Assembly (NCBI GenBank): GCA_902630665.1
Contig: CACOVP010000004.1
Location: 1-64,000, forward strand
DNA: 64,000 nucleotides
Source: an uncultured Pelagibacteraceae bacterium
GTDB taxonomy: Bacteria; Pseudomonadota; Alphaproteobacteria; Pelagibacterales; Pelagibacteraceae
Direction of reading: 5' to 3'
Position numbers and translations under genes: made by a program. The notes beneath the pieces are model-generated. The model made no database searches and was not told the DNA's origin. It saw only the letters and a list, made by a program, of their open reading frames with translations. How positions within the stretch are numbered: position 1 is the stretch's first letter; each line of letters starts with the position of its first letter. Below, one piece after another: positions 11,389 to 22,483 of this stretch.

Positions 11389-12318
11389 CTAGTGTTTTGT
11401 TAATTTAACAAAAACATCTTCTAAATCACCATCTTCAGTAGAAATATCCTCAATTTTGACGTTATTTTTATTCAAATAATTTATTATTTCTCCAAAATCA
11501 GTTGAATTTTTTTCATAAGTAACCAATATTGAATTTTTAGAGTTAATTTTAAAATTTATATTTTTCATAATTAAATTTTTATTCAATTCAATATTTTTGA
11601 CTTTAAATTTAATTTTTTTAGTTTTTATTCTTTCTAATAATTTTTCAGTGGTGTCTAATGCAACCAAATTTCCCTTGTCAATTATAGCAATTCGATCACA
11701 CATTTCCTGAGCTTCAATAAAGTAGTGAGTAGTTAATATTATTGTTACTCCTTCTTTGTTTAGTGCTTTAACATTTTCCCAAAGTTTATTTCTAAGCTCT
11801 ACATCTACACCAGCTGTGGGTTCATCTAATATTAAAATCGGAGGCTGATGTACCATAGCTTTTGCTATAAGTAATCTTCTTTTCATTCCACCTGATAAGC
11901 TTCTGGAGTATGCATTAGCCTTATCTTCGAGTGAAACCATATTTAATATCAAATCTGTTATTCGGTTTTCTTTAGTAATTCCATAAAGTCCGGCCTGGAG
12001 TTCAAGGAGTTTTTTAGGACTAAAAAAAGCATCTAAGTTTACTTCCTGGGGGACTATCCCCACGGACGCTCTAACTTGACGAGGATTTTGATCTAAATCA
12101 AAACCCCATACATTTACTTTTCCACTAGTTTTAATAACTGTGCCTCCTAGAATACTTAAAAAAGTTGTCTTGCCCGCTCCATTAGGTCCTAATAATCCAA
12201 ATATCTCACCTTGTCTGACTTCAAAACTTAATTCGTTTAAAGCTTTATTATGTTTTTCGGTTTTAGGACTAGAATAAACCTTTGTTAGATTTTCAACAGC
12301 TAGGGCAAATTTATTCAT
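11389..12318 (-). CDS. ABC transporter ATP-binding protein
   Basis: Walker A GPNGAGKTT, signature LSGGMKRRL, Walker B LILDEPTAGVD. Confidence 0.93.
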   Translation of the reverse strand: MNKFALAVENLTKVYSSPKTEKHNKALNELSFEVRQGEIFGLLGPNGAGKTTFLSILGGTVIKTSGKVNVWGFDLDQNPRQVRASVGIVPQEVNLDAFFSPKKLLELQAGLYGITKENRITDLILNMVSLEDKANAYSRSLSGGMKRRLLIAKAMVHQPPILILDEPTAGVDVELRNKLWENVKALNKEGVTIILTTHYFIEAQEMCDRIAIIDKGNLVALDTTEKLLERIKTKKIKFKVKNIELNKNLIMKNINFKINSKNSILVTYEKNSTDFGEIINYLNKNNVKIEDISTEDGDLEDVFVKLTKH

Positions 12319-12360
12319 ACTTTTTTATAATTCGTCAAGATTTCAATGTAATATGTATAT

Positions 12361-15123
12361 ATGAGTTCAATAAAAAAAACAGATCATTTTTATTTGGTAG
12401 ATGGATCTGGATATATTTTTCGCGCTTATTATGCTCTACCTCCTCTTTCAAGAAAAAGTGACGGTCTTCCAACTGGAGCGGTTAGTGGTTTCTGTTCTAT
12501 GCTTTTTAAATTATTAGAAGATGCTAGATCAGACGACTCTAAAAATAAACCAACTCATTTTGCAGTAATATTCGACTCTGCAAGAAAAAATTTTAGAAAT
12601 GAAATTTATAGCGAATATAAAGCTAATCGTGCCGAAGCACCAGATGACTTAGCTCCTCAATTTGAATATATAAGAAAATCAGTCGAAGCTTTTAATCTAC
12701 CGTCTATAGAACTTATTAATTATGAGGCAGATGATTTGATAGCTACCTACGCAAAAAAAATTATTGAGTCTGGAGCAAAAGTTACAGTAATTTCATCTGA
12801 TAAAGACTTAATGCAACTAGTCTCCACTAAGATAAGATTATTCGATCCAATGAAAAGTAAAGTTATTGGAGAAAAAGAAGTTTTTGAAAAATTTGGGGTT
12901 AAACCTAATCAAGTGATAGATGTTCAATCTTTGGCCGGAGACTCTTCTGACAATATTCCAGGAGTGCCAGGAATAGGAGTCAAAACTGCTGCAGAGCTAA
13001 TCAATAAATACAAAAACTTAGAAACCCTTCTTAAAAAAGCTTCCGAAATCAAACAAAATAAAAGAAGAGAAACACTTATCACTAATAAGGATAAAGCATT
13101 TTTGAGCAAACAACTAGTAACTTTAAAAGACGATGTCCCAATCAAAAATAAACCAAACGAGTTTTTAATCAAAAAAATCAATAAAGATAAACTTTATAAC
13201 TTTTTAAGAGAGATGGAATTTAATAGATTATTAAGTCAAGCTATAAGTTTTTATGGCGAACCTGGAGAAAAAAATTTTAGCCAGGACAAAAAATCAGAAC
13301 CGTCAAAAATAAATACAAAACAATATCAAAAAATTATAAAAGAAAACGATTTGGATAAGCTAATAATCGATTTAAATAAAAAAAGCATTATTTCTGTTGA
13401 TACCGAAACTTCTTCTCTTGATCCTCAAGAGGCAGAATTAATTGGTATTTCATTAAGTTATGCTAAAAATATTTCTTTTTACATTCCCGTCGCTCATGAA
13501 GATACAAATAGTTTGTCCAAAAATTTTGTTATAGAAAAACTTAAACCAATTTTGGAAGATCCAAGTATAAAAAAAGTTGGTCAAAACATTAAATATGATT
13601 TCATAATATTTAAAAAATACGGAATAGAATTAAACCCTGTTGAAGATACAATGTTACTCTCTTACACTTTAGATGCAGGAAATAATCGTCACAATATGGA
13701 TACTTTATCGGAAATACATCTCAACCATAAAACAATTTCTTACAAAGATCTGGTTGGTTCTGGAAAAAAACAATTAAAATTTTCAGAAGTAGATATAGAT
13801 AAAGCCACAGAATATGCTGCAGAAGACGCTGACGTAACTTTAAGATTATATGAAATTTTATCACAAAGGGTTTCAGACGAAAAGCTTAATCAAATTTATG
13901 AAGCTTTTGAAAAACCAATGATAAAGATTTTGTCCAAACTAGAGACTTATGGAGTAAAAGTAGATAACAATTATTTAAAAGAACTATCAAAAAAATTTGA
14001 AAAAAGATTAAAAAAAATAGAGAAAGAAATTTATCAAATTTCAGGAAAGGAATTTAATATTGGGTCCCCTAAACAACTTGGAGAAATAATTTATAACGAC
14101 TTAAAAATAGCAAAATTAAAAAAAACTAAAAAGGGCAGTCTAGCTACTAGTGCTAAAATATTAGAGGATCTTGCATTAACTGGTCAAAAATTTCCTAATT
14201 TAATATTAGAATGGAGACAAGTATCTAAACTTAAAAGTACCTATACTGATGCCCTTCAAGACCATATTAATAAAGATACCAAAAGAGTTCATACATCATT
14301 TCTTTTAGCAGCGACTAACACTGGTAGATTAGCCTCAAGTGATCCAAACTTACAAAATATACCAATTAAAACTTCAGACGGAAAAGAAATTAGAAAAGCT
14401 TTTATAGCTGAAAAAAATAATGTTCTTATTTCTGCTGATTACAATCAAATAGAGATGAGGATACTTGCTGATATGGCTGATGTTAAAGAGCTAAAAAAAG
14501 CATTCAAACAAAATCAAGACATTCACAAACTTACTGCAAGCCAAGTTTTTGGTGTGCCTATTAATAAAATTTCCGAAGATCAAAGAAGGAAAGCAAAGGC
14601 AATAAACTTTGGTATCATATACGGTATAACTCAATATGGATTAGCTAAGCAAATATCAGTTTCAAATGAAGAGGCTCAAGAATTTATCAATTCTTATTTT
14701 AAAAAATTTCCTGAAATAAAGGATTATATGAACTCTACAATTAAAAGCTGCAGAAAACTTGGATACGTATCAAACATTTTTGGTAGAAGAATTCATTTGA
14801 GAGGTATAAATGATAAAAATTTTAGTGTAAGAAGTTTTCAAGAAAGAGCAGCAATTAATGCTCCTATCCAAGGGTCCGCCGCTGATATAATTAGATTAGC
14901 AATGATTAAAATTGATAATATTCTGGAAGAAAAAAAAATAGCTAAAATGTTACTTCAAATACACGATGAACTAATATTTGAATGTTTAAAAAAAGATGAA
15001 AATAATGTTAAGAAATTAATTCAAAATGCTATGGTTTCAGTATCAAGCTCTGAATATCATAAATTCTCAATACCCTTAGAGGTAGGAGTAAACTCAGGTA
15101 ATAATTGGGGAGAGGCTCATTAA
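12361..15123 (+). CDS. polA: DNA polymerase I
   Basis: 5'-3' exo domain, DTETSSLD 3'-5' exo motif, ADYNQIEMRILAD, QIHDELIFE. Confidence 0.97.
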   Translation: MSSIKKTDHFYLVDGSGYIFRAYYALPPLSRKSDGLPTGAVSGFCSMLFKLLEDARSDDSKNKPTHFAVIFDSARKNFRNEIYSEYKANRAEAPDDLAPQFEYIRKSVEAFNLPSIELINYEADDLIATYAKKIIESGAKVTVISSDKDLMQLVSTKIRLFDPMKSKVIGEKEVFEKFGVKPNQVIDVQSLAGDSSDNIPGVPGIGVKTAAELINKYKNLETLLKKASEIKQNKRRETLITNKDKAFLSKQLVTLKDDVPIKNKPNEFLIKKINKDKLYNFLREMEFNRLLSQAISFYGEPGEKNFSQDKKSEPSKINTKQYQKIIKENDLDKLIIDLNKKSIISVDTETSSLDPQEAELIGISLSYAKNISFYIPVAHEDTNSLSKNFVIEKLKPILEDPSIKKVGQNIKYDFIIFKKYGIELNPVEDTMLLSYTLDAGNNRHNMDTLSEIHLNHKTISYKDLVGSGKKQLKFSEVDIDKATEYAAEDADVTLRLYEILSQRVSDEKLNQIYEAFEKPMIKILSKLETYGVKVDNNYLKELSKKFEKRLKKIEKEIYQISGKEFNIGSPKQLGEIIYNDLKIAKLKKTKKGSLATSAKILEDLALTGQKFPNLILEWRQVSKLKSTYTDALQDHINKDTKRVHTSFLLAATNTGRLASSDPNLQNIPIKTSDGKEIRKAFIAEKNNVLISADYNQIEMRILADMADVKELKKAFKQNQDIHKLTASQVFGVPINKISEDQRRKAKAINFGIIYGITQYGLAKQISVSNEEAQEFINSYFKKFPEIKDYMNSTIKSCRKLGYVSNIFGRRIHLRGINDKNFSVRSFQERAAINAPIQGSAADIIRLAMIKIDNILEEKKIAKMLLQIHDELIFECLKKDENNVKKLIQNAMVSVSSSEYHKFSIPLEVGVNSGNNWGEAH

Positions 15124-15161
15124 CGCCTAAATTTTGACATTAAGATTATGAATATAAAATT

Positions 15162-15860
15162 ATGGCTCATACAATTGCATTAGTAGATGACGATAGAAAT
15201 ATTCTGACCGGAATAAGTATGGCACTTGAACGAGAAGGCTTCAAAGTACAAACTTACATAGACGGAGAGTCTGCTTTAATTGGTTTGACAAGAAATCCTC
15301 CCGACCTAGCTGTTTTAGATATTAAAATGCCAAGAATGGATGGAGAAGAGCTTTTAAAAAAATTAAAAAAGAAAATGTCTATACCTATAATATTTTTAAC
15401 GTCAAAAGATGAGGAAGTAGACGAATTACTCGGGTTAAAACTTGGAGCAGACGATTTTGTGAAAAAATCTGGAGGATTTTCTACTAAGGTGCTTATTGAA
15501 AGAATTAGAGTACAACTTAGAAAAAAATCTAATGTTGTAGATGATACAAAAAATATTATCAGCCATGGAAAGCTAAAGCTAGATCCAGCTCAGCTAGAAT
15601 GCGAATGGAATGGTAAGCCTTTACCGGATAAACTGACAACAACAGAATTTCTTATTGTTAAGGAATTGGCAAAAAGACCAGGTGTTATTAAAGAACGAGC
15701 TCATTTAATGGATATTGCATATAAGGAAAATACAGAAATAGAAGATAGAACTATTGATAGTCACGTAAAAAGAATAAGGAAAAAATTTAAAAAAGTAGAC
15801 GAAAAATTTTCAGCAATTGAAACTAGATATGGAAGCGGGTATAGATGGAATGTTAGTTAA
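15162..15860 (+). CDS. chvI: ChvI-type response regulator (OmpR family)
   Basis: Receiver and winged-helix DNA-binding domain; overlaps the following histidine kinase. Confidence 0.85.
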   Translation: MAHTIALVDDDRNILTGISMALEREGFKVQTYIDGESALIGLTRNPPDLAVLDIKMPRMDGEELLKKLKKKMSIPIIFLTSKDEEVDELLGLKLGADDFVKKSGGFSTKVLIERIRVQLRKKSNVVDDTKNIISHGKLKLDPAQLECEWNGKPLPDKLTTTEFLIVKELAKRPGVIKERAHLMDIAYKENTEIEDRTIDSHVKRIRKKFKKVDEKFSAIETRYGSGYRWNVS

Positions 15861-17380
15861 TGAATCGAAAAAAAACAGCATCTATATTAAAAAAATTTCT
15901 ATTATTTAATTTAATAGTCTTCTCAGTATTAGGTCTTTTTACAATTATTTATCTAGAGGCAATTCAGCCAAATTTAGTAAAAGAAAGAGCACTCAATCAT
16001 AAAATAATTATTAAAAATACAGTTGATCACATCGAAAGATTAAACATTAATTATACCAAGGAGGGTGTAAGAACTTTTTTGCTATCAACTAGATTTTTAT
16101 TCCAAAGTTTAGACAGAGTAAGGTTTTACGATTTATCGGGTCAGTTAGTAGGTGATACTAATATTTTAGATCTTGAACCTGGTGTTTTTTCCAGATCAGA
16201 TATAATCATTGAGGAGCCAATTTCAGGAGAAACTAATTTAGCTAAATCTAAAAAAAATACTGAGACAAAAAAAACAGATAAAATAAAAGATATTATTATT
16301 AATAGTTATACCGGTGAGGTAATGACAATGTCGGATACTAATAATAATAATTTTTTTGTTAACACTCTTTCAAAAATAAGTGTTCAAAATAATGAAATAG
16401 GATTCATCTTGGTTTCTGAGCAGGCCAACGATATTTTAACAGCAGTCAAAGAAAGAAAGGCCTTTATAATTCGGACTATGCTAGCGGTTGCTCTTGTGAT
16501 TTTAATTTTTTCATTATTTTTAAACAAATATATTCTAAAACCTATAGGACTTCTTGTGAATTTTAGTGACTCAATTAAAAACAAGTCTGATCAAAGTATA
16601 GATATTAAAAAGATATTTATTAGAAATGATGAGATTGGAAAACTGACAAAGTCAATCGATGAGATGACAAAAGAATTACAACAAAGAACTAATAGAGCTG
16701 AAACATTTTCTAATGACTTATCCCATGAAATTAGGAATCCATTAGCCTCACTTAAAAGTGCATCAGAACTTCTTGATAAAACTACTCAAAAAAATGAAAG
16801 TGAAAAGTTACTTAAAATTATAAATCATGATGTTGAAAGAATTGAGAGGTTAATAACAGACTATTCTCAAATGTTAAAAGATGAAGCATCTCTATCAAGA
16901 GAAAAAATGAGTAAAATAAATTTAATAGATATTATAACTAATGTTGTAGAGGACTTTAAGCAAGATCTTGAAAATCAAAATAAAAATATTGAGATAAAGA
17001 TTATTCTAAAAATAATTTCAGAAAATGGTGAATTTATTTTAGGTATTGAAAATCGTTTGGAGCAAGTTATTGCCAATTTGCTAGATAATTCTATTTCTTT
17101 CAGCAAAGAGAATCAAATTATTGAAATCGAAGTCGAGGAAACCTCAAAAAACTTAGTTATAACGATCAAAGATCAAGGGCCAGGATTTTCAGAGACATCA
17201 CCTCAAAAAATATTTAAACGATTTTATAGCAATAGGCCTAAAAGTTTTGGTCAACATTCAGGTTTAGGCTTAAATATTGTTAAAAATATTGTAGAATTAC
17301 ATAAAGGAACAGTGGCAGCTTCAAATCGAATTAATTCTAAGGGAGCTCAAGTAAAGGTATTACTACCTAAATATTCCTAG
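15860..17380 (+). CDS. chvG: ChvG/ExoS-type sensor histidine kinase
   Basis: N-terminal TM, HAMP, H-box LSHEIRNPLASLKSASELL, GLGLNIVKNIVELH. Confidence 0.85.
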   Translation: MNRKKTASILKKFLLFNLIVFSVLGLFTIIYLEAIQPNLVKERALNHKIIIKNTVDHIERLNINYTKEGVRTFLLSTRFLFQSLDRVRFYDLSGQLVGDTNILDLEPGVFSRSDIIIEEPISGETNLAKSKKNTETKKTDKIKDIIINSYTGEVMTMSDTNNNNFFVNTLSKISVQNNEIGFILVSEQANDILTAVKERKAFIIRTMLAVALVILIFSLFLNKYILKPIGLLVNFSDSIKNKSDQSIDIKKIFIRNDEIGKLTKSIDEMTKELQQRTNRAETFSNDLSHEIRNPLASLKSASELLDKTTQKNESEKLLKIINHDVERIERLITDYSQMLKDEASLSREKMSKINLIDIITNVVEDFKQDLENQNKNIEIKIILKIISENGEFILGIENRLEQVIANLLDNSISFSKENQIIEIEVEETSKNLVITIKDQGPGFSETSPQKIFKRFYSNRPKSFGQHSGLGLNIVKNIVELHKGTVAASNRINSKGAQVKVLLPKYS

Positions 17381-17427
17381 CAATGTTTCTTGCCATGAAT
17401 AGTTTATGTTGATATTAAAGTTTCAAA

Positions 17428-18717
17428 ATGTCTCAAGATTATAAAGTAAAAGATTTAAATTTAGCAGATTTCGGGAGAAAAGAAATTTCACTTGCCGAGA
17501 CAGAGATGCCAGGGCTTATGGCTTTAAGAAAAGAATATAAAGACAAAAAACCACTCAAAGGTGCTAGAATTTTAGGTTGTCTCCATATGACTATCCAAAC
17601 AGCTGTATTGATAGAAACTTTAGTAGAGCTAGGTGCAGAAGTAAGATGGTCTTCTTGTAACATATTTTCAACTCAGGACCATGCAGCAGCAGCAATAGCT
17701 AAAGCGGGTATCCCTGTCTTTGCCTGGAAAGGTGAAACAGAGAAAGAGTATTGGTGGTGTGTAAAGCAAACTATTGAAGGAAAAAAGGATTGGAAACCGA
17801 ATATGATATTAGATGATGGTGGAGATCTTACAGGATTAATGCATAAAGAATATAAGAACCTTTTAAAAGATGTAAAAGGTGTATCTGAAGAGACAACTAC
17901 TGGAGTTTTAGCACTTAAAAAAATGGAGGAAAAGAAACAACTTCTTATACCAGCATTTAACGTCAATGATTCAGTGACTAAATCTAAATTTGATAATTTG
18001 TATGGATGCAGAGAAAGTTTAGTAGATGGGATTAAAAGAGCGACTGATGTAATGATGTCAGGAAAAGTTGCAATAGTTGCAGGTTTTGGCGATGTTGGAA
18101 AAGGAAGCGCTGCTTCTTTACGTCAAGCTGGAGCTAGGGTCCTAATTACCGAGACAGATCCAATATGCGCATTACAAGCGGCAATGGAAGGATATGAAGT
18201 TGTATTAATGGACGAAGCAATTAAAGAAGCTGATATTGTTGTTACTGCCACTGGCAACAAAGATATTGTTACTGCAGACCACATGAGAGACATGAAAGAT
18301 AGAGCCATTTTATGTAATATTGGTCACTTTGATAACGAAATTCAAGTTGAAGCTTTAAAAAATTATAAGTGGGATGAGATAAAGCCTCAAGTTCATGAAA
18401 TAGAACTACCTAGTAAAAAAAGAATTATTTTATTGGCTGAGGGAAGACTTGTAAATTTAGGATGTGCCACTGGACATCCTAGTTTTGTAATGAGCGCCTC
18501 ATTTACTAACCAGGTCATTGCTCAAATAGAGCTTTGGAACAATTCAGATAAATATGAGAATAAAGTTTATGTATTACCAAAACATTTAGATGAAAAAGTT
18601 GCAATGTTACATTTAGATAAAGTTGGAGCAAAATTAACAAAAATGTCTAAGGAACAAGCAGATTATATTAGCGTTAAACCATCAGGACCATTTAAACCAG
18701 ATACTTATCGCTACTAA
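17428..18717 (+). CDS. ahcY: S-adenosylhomocysteine hydrolase
   Basis: [35 protein letters not shown]-terminal KPDTYRY. Confidence 0.98.
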   Translation: MSQDYKVKDLNLADFGRKEISLAETEMPGLMALRKEYKDKKPLKGARILGCLHMTIQTAVLIETLVELGAEVRWSSCNIFSTQDHAAAAIAKAGIPVFAWKGETEKEYWWCVKQTIEGKKDWKPNMILDDGGDLTGLMHKEYKNLLKDVKGVSEETTTGVLALKKMEEKKQLLIPAFNVNDSVTKSKFDNLYGCRESLVDGIKRATDVMMSGKVAIVAGFGDVGKGSAASLRQAGARVLITETDPICALQAAMEGYEVVLMDEAIKEADIVVTATGNKDIVTADHMRDMKDRAILCNIGHFDNEIQVEALKNYKWDEIKPQVHEIELPSKKRIILLAEGRLVNLGCATGHPSFVMSASFTNQVIAQIELWNNSDKYENKVYVLPKHLDEKVAMLHLDKVGAKLTKMSKEQADYISVKPSGPFKPDTYRY

Positions 18718-18728
18718 AATAGTAGCAA

Positions 18729-19169
18729 ATGATTGTTAAATCTCTAGATCATCTCAACTCAATATCACAAAAGGTTGCCGACCAACTTAAAAAGAACGAT
18801 TGTGTTTACTTAGTCGGTGAAATCGGTGTAGGAAAAACTACCTTTACTAGATATCTAATTAATTATTTACAAGAAAAAAAAGGAGAAAAAATTACAGAAG
18901 TACTAAGTCCTACTTTTAACTTATTATATGAATATGATCTTAAAGATCTAAAAATTATGCATTATGATCTTTATAGAATCAGAGAGGAAAAGGAATTGGA
19001 ACATTTAGGAATATTTTCAAATAAACAAGACATTAAAATCATAGAATGGCCAAAATTTATTAAAACTCCATTATCTGATAAATTAGAAATACATATAGAT
19101 TATGTTATTGATGAAAATGAGAGAGACATTAAATTTATAGGCTCAGGTAAATGGCAAAATTTTAAATGA
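18729..19169 (+). CDS. tsaE: tRNA threonylcarbamoyladenosine biosynthesis ATPase TsaE
   Basis: GEIGVGKTTFTRYL, SPTFNLLYEYD, HYDLYRI. Confidence 0.92.
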   Translation: MIVKSLDHLNSISQKVADQLKKNDCVYLVGEIGVGKTTFTRYLINYLQEKKGEKITEVLSPTFNLLYEYDLKDLKIMHYDLYRIREEKELEHLGIFSNKQDIKIIEWPKFIKTPLSDKLEIHIDYVIDENERDIKFIGSGKWQNFK

Positions 19170-20128
19170 ATTACAAGCTTAAAAAGATTTCAGGAGATGC
19201 TTCGTTTAGAGAATTTTATAGATTACAAAAAGGACGTAAAACATCAATTATAGTACTGGCAAAAAAAGAAAAATTCAAAAATCTAATCACTTATATTGTA
19301 GTTAATAGTATTTTAAAAAAAAATAAAATTTACGTTCCAAATTTAATATCTAATCACTTTGATAATAATATCATCGAGATAACTGATTTTGGAGACAAAT
19401 CATTTTTAAACTTAATATTAAAAAAAAAAAATAAATACAACGATTACAAAGATTTGATAAAAATTATTATTAAACTCCAAAATATTAAATTAAGGCGGAA
19501 TTACCGTCTTGGAAAATTTAAAATTAACTTTAAAAAATATTCAATTAAAGATCTTCATAAAGAGTCCGATTTATTTTTTGATTGGTATTTAAAGTTTTGT
19601 TTAAAAAGTTCAAAACTCAAAACAATCAAAAACATAATGAAAAAAGAATTAAATAAAGTATATAAAAAAATTTATTTCAGAAATAATGTTTTTGTGCACA
19701 GAGATTTTCATGCATCAAATATTATGGTAAATAAAAATAGACTTGGATTGATAGATAGCCAGGATGCAACAATCGGAAATCCACTATATGATGTAGCTTC
19801 ATTAATAGATGATGTGAGAATTAAACTACCTTCAACTTTGCAAGACAAATTATTAAAATTTTATTATTCCAAATCCAAATTTAAAAACGAACAATATGAA
19901 AATTTAAAAAATGACTTTGAAATATTATCTGTTCAAAGAAATTTAAAAATTTTAGGTATATTTGTGAGACTTTTTAAAAGAGATAGTAAATCAGATTACC
20001 TTAAATATTTGCCTTACACTTGGAGTTTAATTGAAAGACGACTTAAAAATCCAGTTTTTAAGAACTTTAATTTAATTTTAAAAAAACATTTAAAAATCCA
20101 AAAATTAAGAAAAATAAATAATTTATGA
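19166..20128 (+). CDS. amgK: Aminoglycoside phosphotransferase-like sugar kinase (AmgK-like)
   Basis: FVHRDFHASNIMV and LGLIDSQDATIGNPLYDVASLIDD; TsaE and nucleotidyltransferase neighbours. Confidence 0.8.
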   Translation: MNYKLKKISGDASFREFYRLQKGRKTSIIVLAKKEKFKNLITYIVVNSILKKNKIYVPNLISNHFDNNIIEITDFGDKSFLNLILKKKNKYNDYKDLIKIIIKLQNIKLRRNYRLGKFKINFKKYSIKDLHKESDLFFDWYLKFCLKSSKLKTIKNIMKKELNKVYKKIYFRNNVFVHRDFHASNIMVNKNRLGLIDSQDATIGNPLYDVASLIDDVRIKLPSTLQDKLLKFYYSKSKFKNEQYENLKNDFEILSVQRNLKILGIFVRLFKRDSKSDYLKYLPYTWSLIERRLKNPVFKNFNLILKKHLKIQKLRKINNL

Positions 20129-20823
20129 AAATAAAATATGGGATGATACTAGCCGCAGGTTTAGGGAAAAGAATGCGACCTATCACTAATAAAAAACCAA
20201 AACCATTATTAGAAGTAGGTGGCATCACTCTCCTTGAAAGAGCTATTAATCTCCTAACCAATCATGGTGTAAAAGAGATAAGCGTGAATATTCATCACCT
20301 TGGCGATCAAATTGAAAAATTTATCTCAAATTTAAAATCTGAAATTAAAATCAAAATATCTAATGAAAAAGATTTATTATTAGATACGGGGGGTGGAGTA
20401 AAAAAAGGGACAAAAGATTTCCAGGAAAACCCTTTTTTTGTAATAAACCCAGATACACTCTGGAGTAATAATTATTCTGAAGAAGTTCAATCTTTAGAAA
20501 AAGAGTATTTCACAAATAAAAGACCGTGTTTATTACTGGTGAAAAAAGAATTATCTTTGGATAACTCATTCAAGGGTGACTTTAATTTAAACAATAATTT
20601 AATTTCTAAAGATGAGCAGAACCAATTTATTTTTACTGGCCTACAAATAATAAAAAACGATCATTTTCTCTCTTTTAATAAAGATATTTTTTCAATGAAT
20701 GAAGTTTGGGCAAAATTGATAAGAGAAAAAAAACTTGGTGGATTAGAAAGTAATCAAAAGTTTTATCATTTAAACACCCTAGAAATGTTTGAAAAAATAT
20801 CTTCGTTAAGTTCTATTGATTAA
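20125..20823 (+). CDS. murU: Sugar-1-phosphate nucleotidyltransferase (MurU-like)
   Basis: MILAAGLGKRMRPITNKKPKPLLEVGG, LDTGGGVKKG. Confidence 0.83.
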   Translation: MKIKYGMILAAGLGKRMRPITNKKPKPLLEVGGITLLERAINLLTNHGVKEISVNIHHLGDQIEKFISNLKSEIKIKISNEKDLLLDTGGGVKKGTKDFQENPFFVINPDTLWSNNYSEEVQSLEKEYFTNKRPCLLLVKKELSLDNSFKGDFNLNNNLISKDEQNQFIFTGLQIIKNDHFLSFNKDIFSMNEVWAKLIREKKLGGLESNQKFYHLNTLEMFEKISSLSSID

Positions 20824-21532
20824 AAATAATATTCTTAGATCTTGATTCATCTAAATAATAATATTTTTGAATTTTTAACTGATTATCGAAATCAATTATT
20901 AACGGATTCCCTGTTGGAATTTCAAGTTCATTAATTTTAATATCTGAAATCTTAAATAGATATTTACACAATGCTCTCAATGAATTTCCATGAGCTGATA
21001 TCAAAACATTTTTTCCATTTTCCAAATTTTTTTTTATTTCAAAATTATAAAAAGGAACTACTCGTTCATAAGTATGCCTTAGAGATTCGCTTAAAGGAGT
21101 TTTATTTTTGGGAATTCCACCGTTTAAAGGGCTAAAGTTTTCAAGGTAAATACTATCTTTAGCCATGAGAGGTGGTGCAACGTCCCATGATCTTCTATAT
21201 TTTTTAAATTGCTCTTCACCAATTTTTTTTTTTGTTTCTTCCTTGTTTAAACCAGTTAATGACCCATAATGTCTTTCATTTAATTCCCAAGCAGTATTAA
21301 ACTTCATGGATAAATTTAATGTTTTTAAGATAATTGTGAGTGTCTCAATTGCTCTTTTAAGATAAGAGGTATAACTAATATCTATTTTAATATTCAATTC
21401 ACTGATTAACTCTCCTGATTTTTTAGCTTCATCTTTACCTTTCTCTGAAAGATCAACATCTACCCAGCCTGTAAATCTGTTTTCAGCATTCCAGATACTC
21501 TGACCATGTCTTGTTAAGATTAGTTTACTCAT
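20813..21532 (-). CDS. gpmA: 2,3-bisphosphoglycerate-dependent phosphoglycerate mutase
   Basis: LILTRHGQSIWNAENRFTGWVDVDLSEKG; ISAHGNSLRAL. Confidence 0.95.
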   Translation of the reverse strand: MSKLILTRHGQSIWNAENRFTGWVDVDLSEKGKDEAKKSGELISELNIKIDISYTSYLKRAIETLTIILKTLNLSMKFNTAWELNERHYGSLTGLNKEETKKKIGEEQFKKYRRSWDVAPPLMAKDSIYLENFSPLNGGIPKNKTPLSESLRHTYERVVPFYNFEIKKNLENGKNVLISAHGNSLRALCKYLFKISDIKINELEIPTGNPLIIDFDNQLKIQKYYYLDESRSKNIIFNQ

Positions 21533-21572
21533 ATAAGTTAATTAAGTTATTATGTACTATATAAAAATTTAA

Positions 21573-21965
21573 ATGAAAAACACTATCTTCTCTACTTTAA
21601 AATATTTATTCTATTTTTCATTTATAATTCTACTAATTCTTTATTTGTTCCCAGGAAGTTTAATTGGTTATTTTTTATACGGAAATTTGGGAAAACAACC
21701 TGATTTTATTTCAAATCCAATAGGAACTTCGATTAATCATTTAATCTTTTTTTTCTATTTGAGTATTTTAGGTTTTATATTCCGGAGCAATCAAAAAAAA
21801 TTCATAAATAGCTTTTCTTTTTTATTTTTAATTTCATTAATTTTAGAATTATTACATCATTTTATTCCTAATCGAGCATTTGAACTTAACGATTTGTATG
21901 CAAATAGTTTGGGAGTGATGTTAGCTTTTTTAATATTTAAATTTTTTAAAAAACTTCATAATTGA
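21573..21965 (+). CDS. VanZ-like small membrane protein
   Basis: Four predicted hydrophobic segments, ELNDLYANSLGVMLAFL. Confidence 0.5.
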   Translation: MKNTIFSTLKYLFYFSFIILLILYLFPGSLIGYFLYGNLGKQPDFISNPIGTSINHLIFFFYLSILGFIFRSNQKKFINSFSFLFLISLILELLHHFIPNRAFELNDLYANSLGVMLAFLIFKFFKKLHN

Positions 21966-22463
21966 ATGTTTATTCGTATAATTATAATATTTTTGACTAT
22001 GCTATCTAATTCTATAGCAGAAGAAATATCTGGCATCCCAAAGGTTGTTGATGGAGATACAATTCATATAAATAATTATAAATTTAGATTAGAAGGAATA
22101 GATGCCCCAGAAATGAAACAACAATGTAAAAAAGAGTCCTTTAAAATTTCATTTTTGGTTGGCTTTACATTTTATAAAGATTATAGCTGTGGAAGAGTTT
22201 CAAAAGAAAAATTAATAACTAAAATTAACACTTCTGAAATAAAATGTATTTCTTCATCTAAAGATAGATACAAAAGATATATTGCTACCTGCTTTAAAGG
22301 AAAAACCAACTTAAATCAGTGGATGGTAAGAAACGGTTTTGCAATAGCATATAAAAGATATTCTAAAAAATATGTACCAGATGAAGTATTTGCAAAAGAA
22401 AATAAATTAGGACTATGGCAAGGGAAGTTTATGGAGCCAGAAAAATGGAGAAAGCTTAATTAA
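21966..22463 (+). CDS. Secreted thermonuclease-like (SNase) nuclease
   Basis: Signal peptide; VVDGDTIHINNYKFRLEGIDAPE; GLWQGKFMEPEKWRK. Confidence 0.85.
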   Translation: MFIRIIIIFLTMLSNSIAEEISGIPKVVDGDTIHINNYKFRLEGIDAPEMKQQCKKESFKISFLVGFTFYKDYSCGRVSKEKLITKINTSEIKCISSSKDRYKRYIATCFKGKTNLNQWMVRNGFAIAYKRYSKKYVPDEVFAKENKLGLWQGKFMEPEKWRKLN

Positions 22464-22483
22464 TTTTTAGTATAAATTACTTA